A stretch of 64,000 nt of DNA from Rotaria macrura (lineage: Eukaryota; Rotifera; Eurotatoria; Philodinida; Philodinidae), in NCBI GenBank assembly GCA_900239685.1, contig OENT01000504.1, positions 35,773 through 99,772 on the forward strand, read 5' to 3'. Within the stretch, counting starts at the first letter, position 1. Every line of letters begins with the position of its first letter. Below, one piece after another: positions 59,659 through 64,000 of this stretch. The notes below the pieces were generated by a model. It did not search any database. It was not told the DNA's origin and saw only the letters and a program-made list of their open reading frames with translations. Made by a program: the position numbers and the translations under genes.

Positions 59659-62049
59659 AAGGGAAAGAACTAAATTTTATTACTCATTTATGCTCAAAGT
59701 CATCAAGATCATTTGGGGCTTTTAGATCAATCAGATTAAGAAATTCATCAAAGATTAATGATATTTAAAATAATATGTTGATGAGTATTGGTTTCAAATC
59801 GATTTGAATATCAACATACGATGTTACATAGCAAGGATAATTACTAACATAATATTATTTCAGCATATATACAATATCACTAAGTTTCGATGAGACGTGA
59901 CCCCGTTCTAAAATTCGGGAATTCTAGAATTTTAGATTAAATTTATATGAAAAGATCTGATATTAATATATATGGTATTGTAAAATTTTAAAATATATAT
60001 GCATGAAATGATTTGGCATTAGTATAGATGGAATTTTGGAATTTTAGAAATTTAGAAAAGGGTCCCTGCTACGTTTGTCATATTTAGTTTAAAGATTTTC
60101 ATCTTTCGCCCACATGTTTTTTCCATTTCTTTATACTTGGAAGATTTTTTAGTTTTATTTAAAACTATTTGCAATAGTACATCATTGTTTATGTGTCGAG
60201 AGATTTTATTGTAATTTTATTTCGAAGAACATGATGTAGATACAGAAACTAGCGAAGTGATACTTGATGAAAAAGATCACGTTGTTGGATTACTAATGAC
60301 GATATATTCCCACGAAGGGAGCAATTTGATAGTTACGCTGTGGAACGAAAAGGATGAATTTATTATTCGTCTGTTTATTTTTCAGTTTAACCGCTAAGCA
60401 GAGAATAATGAACGAATACAATATATGAGTAGATAGTTTGGTTGGATATTTTTTTCCATATTCTGTTCAAAATTTCTTTCTCATGTTGGAAGTCGACTCT
60501 TAAATGCATATTTAATTTAAATTGACCACTTGTTTCAATTCCGTCTGTTAGTGCTTATGTGCTCGTAGCTCTGACAACATTGTCTACACCCATTGATTTA
60601 TAGCAGGATGTTTTTCCATACCCCGGTGACAGTTTTCATGATCTCGGGTGAGATTAATGTGGTGATATTGTCGAAGAAATTTTCAAGTCTCAAATGGCAA
60701 CATCCGCGTAAACATTACTATATGGATAACAGAAATCATTGATTTTATGAATTACGGTTTCGATCATTTAAATCTATACTAAAGCTAAAAGTTGGTTTTT
60801 TGGAACTCAGATATGTTTTCAAAGAAAACCTTGAGTGGAAGTTTAAGAGAAGTGAGAATATTTTATGCTCCCCTGTCCCCAGTTACAGATATAGTCGCTG
60901 GTTACAGACTCCCACTCCCCCTTCACTATCAAGGACTATAGAAACTAGTGTATTACTCCATTACAGACATAGCAACAAGCATTATATTATCTTTATATAC
61001 AAGAGCTTTATTTACCGTGGCTACAGGCTATGCCTTCAAATATAACTATCAACTCGCGTTCCACTACGATTCATCTTATTTTCTCTTGTTCTATCACTTA
61101 TCTCACTATGATATTCTTTGTTGTTAGGATCCGATCTATCTTTTCCTTTGTTTTATGATCTAGTAGTCTGACACACACTCTCTATATATAGATATGTATT
61201 TTTCCTTTTTAAATATAACTGTTGGAAAGAGACACATCTAACCTTCCCTTTTACTCTCCGTCGATTTTCTCTCTCTCTCTCTCTCTGGTGAATCTTCTTT
61301 TCTTTGAATAAGAGGATTTTAAGAATCCATCAACGTAGTGACCCTCAATAAAATAGCATTCCCCTATCAACCGTTTATTTCAATGCTTATAATAAAGAAA
61401 ATGTCAAATTAAGAAAATTGAACAACGAAAAATGAAAACTAGTGAGCGAATAGCAACAATGAAAACGAAAAAAAGGGTACTCATCAGAGAAAGACAATTC
61501 AGAAAACTACGAGATATTACATTTTCTGTGTTTTCTATTAGCATTATACACACTATAGATATATGTGAGTTCCACATTTTAGTCCAAACGAGACTGCGCT
61601 AACAAGCTTTTTACAATGCACTGCTGCTTAAATTTGCCTACTCTGGATATGCTGCGACTATTGCGACTTCATTATGGTCATCAGATAATACACTGCATTG
61701 GCAACATAAGTTAATGTGAAAAATTTTATGAGACCATCGATTCTGCCAAATCTTACTCTAAGTGTGGCCAACAAGAAGGAAACATATTTCCAAATTATGA
61801 TTATCCACATTTTACCATGCGACCAATAAAACTTCAAAAAGCGCAAAGTTACCTGTAGTTGTTATCATGTTACATTCACCATTTATCATTACATTGCAGT
61901 ACTTTATTTATTCATGTAATTGCACAAGTAACAGAAACATGTGACGCAAAACTATTATAAATACAGTTACTAAAACGAAAAATTCATTAAACAGACTATA
62001 TATTCAAAATACGTTTCAACGTTCAAAGTTATCTAAAAAATTTACATCC
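59659..62049. other. Intergenic
   Basis: No gene recognised. A (CT)n run lies at about 61267-61286. The frame at 60800-61045 has no motif. Confidence 0.35.
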
Positions 62050-62202
62050 ATGTCGACCAAAGTTTCTTTAAATCTCCTTACATTACCGGTAGAGATTGTC
62101 TATCGAATTTTGGATCATCTTAACTATTTCAATATTTTATACTCCACAAGAAATATTTGCACGCGTATTAATGCAGTAGTCGATAGTTACCCTCGATATC
62201 AG
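62050..62202 (+). CDS. F-box exon
   Basis: The 51-codon first exon starts at ATG after an A-rich leader and ends TAT CAG|GTAAGG (phase 0). It reads LLTLPVEIVYRILDHLNYFN and continues with a Cys-Thr-Arg-Ile-Asn segment and Y-x-RYQ. The LPVEIxxxILDxL core is the F-box helix that docks on Skp1 in SCF ubiquitin ligases. In bdelloids this domain often precedes leucine-rich repeats, and the LRR array starting at 63098 on the same strand is phase 0, so one gene is plausible. The exons between 62203 and 63097 were not resolved. If unspliced, the frame stops at 62295. Confidence 0.7.
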
Positions 62203-63097
62203 GTAAGGCACCGTTATATCCGAAAACTTGACTTTCATCACCTTAAACACATTATTAATTTATCTAAGATAAAAATCTATACATCATTTCACTAAAGCAT
62301 TTTTTCTTCGGTAATCATCCTTTATTCTAGATGAAAACGAATACATTCTGGTGATTTGTTGAAAACGGCTCATAGTTTAAATTCAACTCGAAAACTGACT
62401 GACTATTGAGAGTAACTGTAGCTGATGAAAAAACGTCACCAGGGACCACCAAGAATTTCGAAAATGATTTCCATATGTTAACGTAAGGATAACTTCAGAA
62501 ATTCAAAAGTATCAGATTTAAAAACTACATTTCAAAGACCGTCATTGAAATCGAAACAAAACAAATCCTACCAAGATTAATTATTTCCATGACAGATGTA
62601 TTTACTATAGTAGTTTATTACTAAAACACAACGAAATATCAGCAATTTGCTCTGATTGAAAATCGACTAAAACAACATTTGTAGAACTAACAAACATATG
62701 ACACAAAAAAAAGTAAAATAGTGTACCGAGGGTGACAGCATCATCAGCTTTCCTAATCGAGGAGAAATTTCCGCTTTTCTACGTTAAACGTTGAAGACCC
62801 TCAAGGCTGAATACTTCGTAAGATTTCAGTCAACGCTACACTTCATCATTCTTTCAACAGTTCCGAAATCTGTGTTATACATCCCATAACCATTTGCAGC
62901 AAATGCACATCCACTCCGAGAATTAAACATTTGTTGACATATACAAGTGTTTCTTTTCTCAGATAAAACTATCATGATCTTAATGAAAAAAATCATAGAT
63001 TCTTCCAATTGAAGCAATCACTATCGACTCTATGTCCCATTACAATAATCGTTCGGGAACTCTTTCACTATTTTTATTTTCCTATTGCTACATACAG
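62203..63097. other. Unresolved stretch between F-box and LRR exons
   Basis: No 84-nt LRR exon is recognisable here. It may hold diverged exons or an insertion. An ATG frame at 63032 runs into the first LRR exon through the acceptor CATACAG. Confidence 0.35.
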
Positions 63098-63994
63098 ACA
63101 ATAACAACATTGGAGTTCGGTTACGATCCACTCAGTGATAAACAAATACAATGTCTTGCTAACGCTCTCGAATACAACCAAGTAATATTTCCACCTGCAC
63201 TATCTGTCATTTAGTTCGTGTTCAAAACAGACACTAATAAAAGTGAACCTCAGACACAATAGAATTAATGATCAAGGAATAAAACACCTTGCTAAAGGTC
63301 TCGAACACAACCAAGTAATATCTACACATTATCTATCTATCATTTATTGTCTATTAAATAAAGACATGAACCACCTTGAAAATCGGTTGCAATACGATCG
63401 GTAATCAAGGAGTAAATCATCTTGCTAAATCTCTCGAACATAACAAAGTAAGACCTCAACTTTGTCTATCAATCATTCACTAGCTGTTCAAAGTAGGCAC
63501 TAACTACATTGGAACTTGGCTGCAATCAAATCAGTGATGAAGGGGCACAACATCTCGCCAAAGCTCTCGAACATAACCAGGTACACTCTAAAAAAAATCG
63601 GTATTTGTTACCGTCGTAAACTCTTTTAGAGTTTACGAGTCATTCGGAAACTTTTCTTGAACATTTTCGAGCCTTCGGGAACCCTTAAAGAGTTTCCGAT
63701 GGTGACCAATGCCGAATTTTTGTAGAGTATCATATCCCCACATCCTCTATCTATCAACTATTGTTTGGTCAAAGCAGACACTAACCACATTGAACCTTTG
63801 GGACAATCGAATCGGTAATGAAGGCGCAGAACATCTTGCTAAATCTCTCCAACACAACCAAGTAGTATATGGATTTACTCTATCTATTATTCGTTGTCAT
63901 TTCAAAATAGACACTAACAACATTGGAGCTCAGAAACAACCACGTTGGTGGTCAAGGAGCACAACATTTGGCTATAGCTCTGGCACAAAACCAA
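63098..63994 (+). CDS. LRR protein, array of 84-nt exons (partial, runs off the window)
   Basis: Six exons, each exactly 84 nt (28 codons, phase 0) and each one ribonuclease-inhibitor-type LRR: 63098-63181, 63231-63314, 63364-63447, 63497-63580, 63778-63861, 63911-63994. The consensus runs TLTTLEL-x-x-N-x-I and then G-x-x-HLAKALEHNQ, matching NLRC3-like LRRs. Four introns are exactly 49 nt; the fifth (197 nt) carries a small element. The last donor (GTAGTA) shows that the gene continues beyond 64000. Exon 3 has TGA as its second codon (63367-63369) where others have CTA or ATA. The gene is therefore a pseudogene, or that exon is skipped, which would not shift the frame. The F-box at 62050 may be its N-terminus. 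Confidence 0.78.
63584..63727. mobile_element. 144-bp MITE in an LRR intron
   Basis: Left end CACTCTAAAAAAAATCGG and right end CCGAATTTTTGTAGAG are inverted copies with TA on both sides (63582-63583 and 63728-63729). It shares the terminal motif with the 510-bp element at 19917. Its interior has GGAAAC/GTTTCC motifs as at 5792-6002. Removing it leaves an intron of 51 nt, close to the 49 nt of its neighbours. Confidence 0.85.
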
Positions 63995-64000
63995 GTAGTA

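Overview
The window is eukaryotic, AT-rich, intron-containing and full of transposon remains. It most resembles a bdelloid rotifer (Adineta/Rotaria type); this is an inference. It rests on WWE plus ADP-ribosyltransferase genes, TIR repeat proteins, secreted NHL propellers, F-box and 28-residue LRR genes with introns of about 50 nt, and many short interstitial tracts of TGTGGG, the telomere repeat known from Adineta. No rRNA, CRISPR array or operon was seen. One assembly gap of 67 N lies at 21475-21541.

Layout. 1-6.6 kb: foldback elements, a 10-bp minisatellite and microsatellites. 6.64-7.71 kb (-): a WWE/ART gene. 8.07-10.38 kb: nested foldback elements. 13.2-15.25 kb: a 2-kb element with CCCAGG ends. 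16.69-17.67 kb (+): a two-exon NAD(P)-dependent oxidoreductase. 19.9-21.7 kb: two palindromic elements with TA duplications. 22.15-22.57 kb (+): a small Cys/His-rich protein. 24.33-27.48 kb (-): a three-TIR protein whose intron carries a foldback element. 32.1 kb: a CpG-rich foldback. 32.84-33.91 kb (-): a second WWE/ART gene. 35.95 kb: a TA-flanked element. 40.65-41.55 kb: a piggyBac relic. 46.08-47.68 kb: a hAT-like element. 49.04-51.40 kb (+): a predicted type I membrane protein. 51.7 kb: a tRNA-like sequence. 55.53-58.93 kb (+): an NHL propeller gene split by a 2.45-kb element that itself contains two nested hAT-like insertions. 62.05-64.0 kb (+): an F-box exon and then a tandem array of LRR exons running off the end.

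Three genes carry NAD+-consuming folds (two ARTs and a TIR protein) and one is an NAD(P)-binding dehydrogenase, but they are many kilobases apart, so shared function is only a hypothesis. The clearest structural results are exact target-site duplications for several transposons (TTAA, TA, and 8 bp), an element that appears to be carried as an intron inside a six-bladed NHL gene, and an LRR array made of identical-length exon-intron units. Intergenic sequence is mostly unrecognised and repeat-derived.
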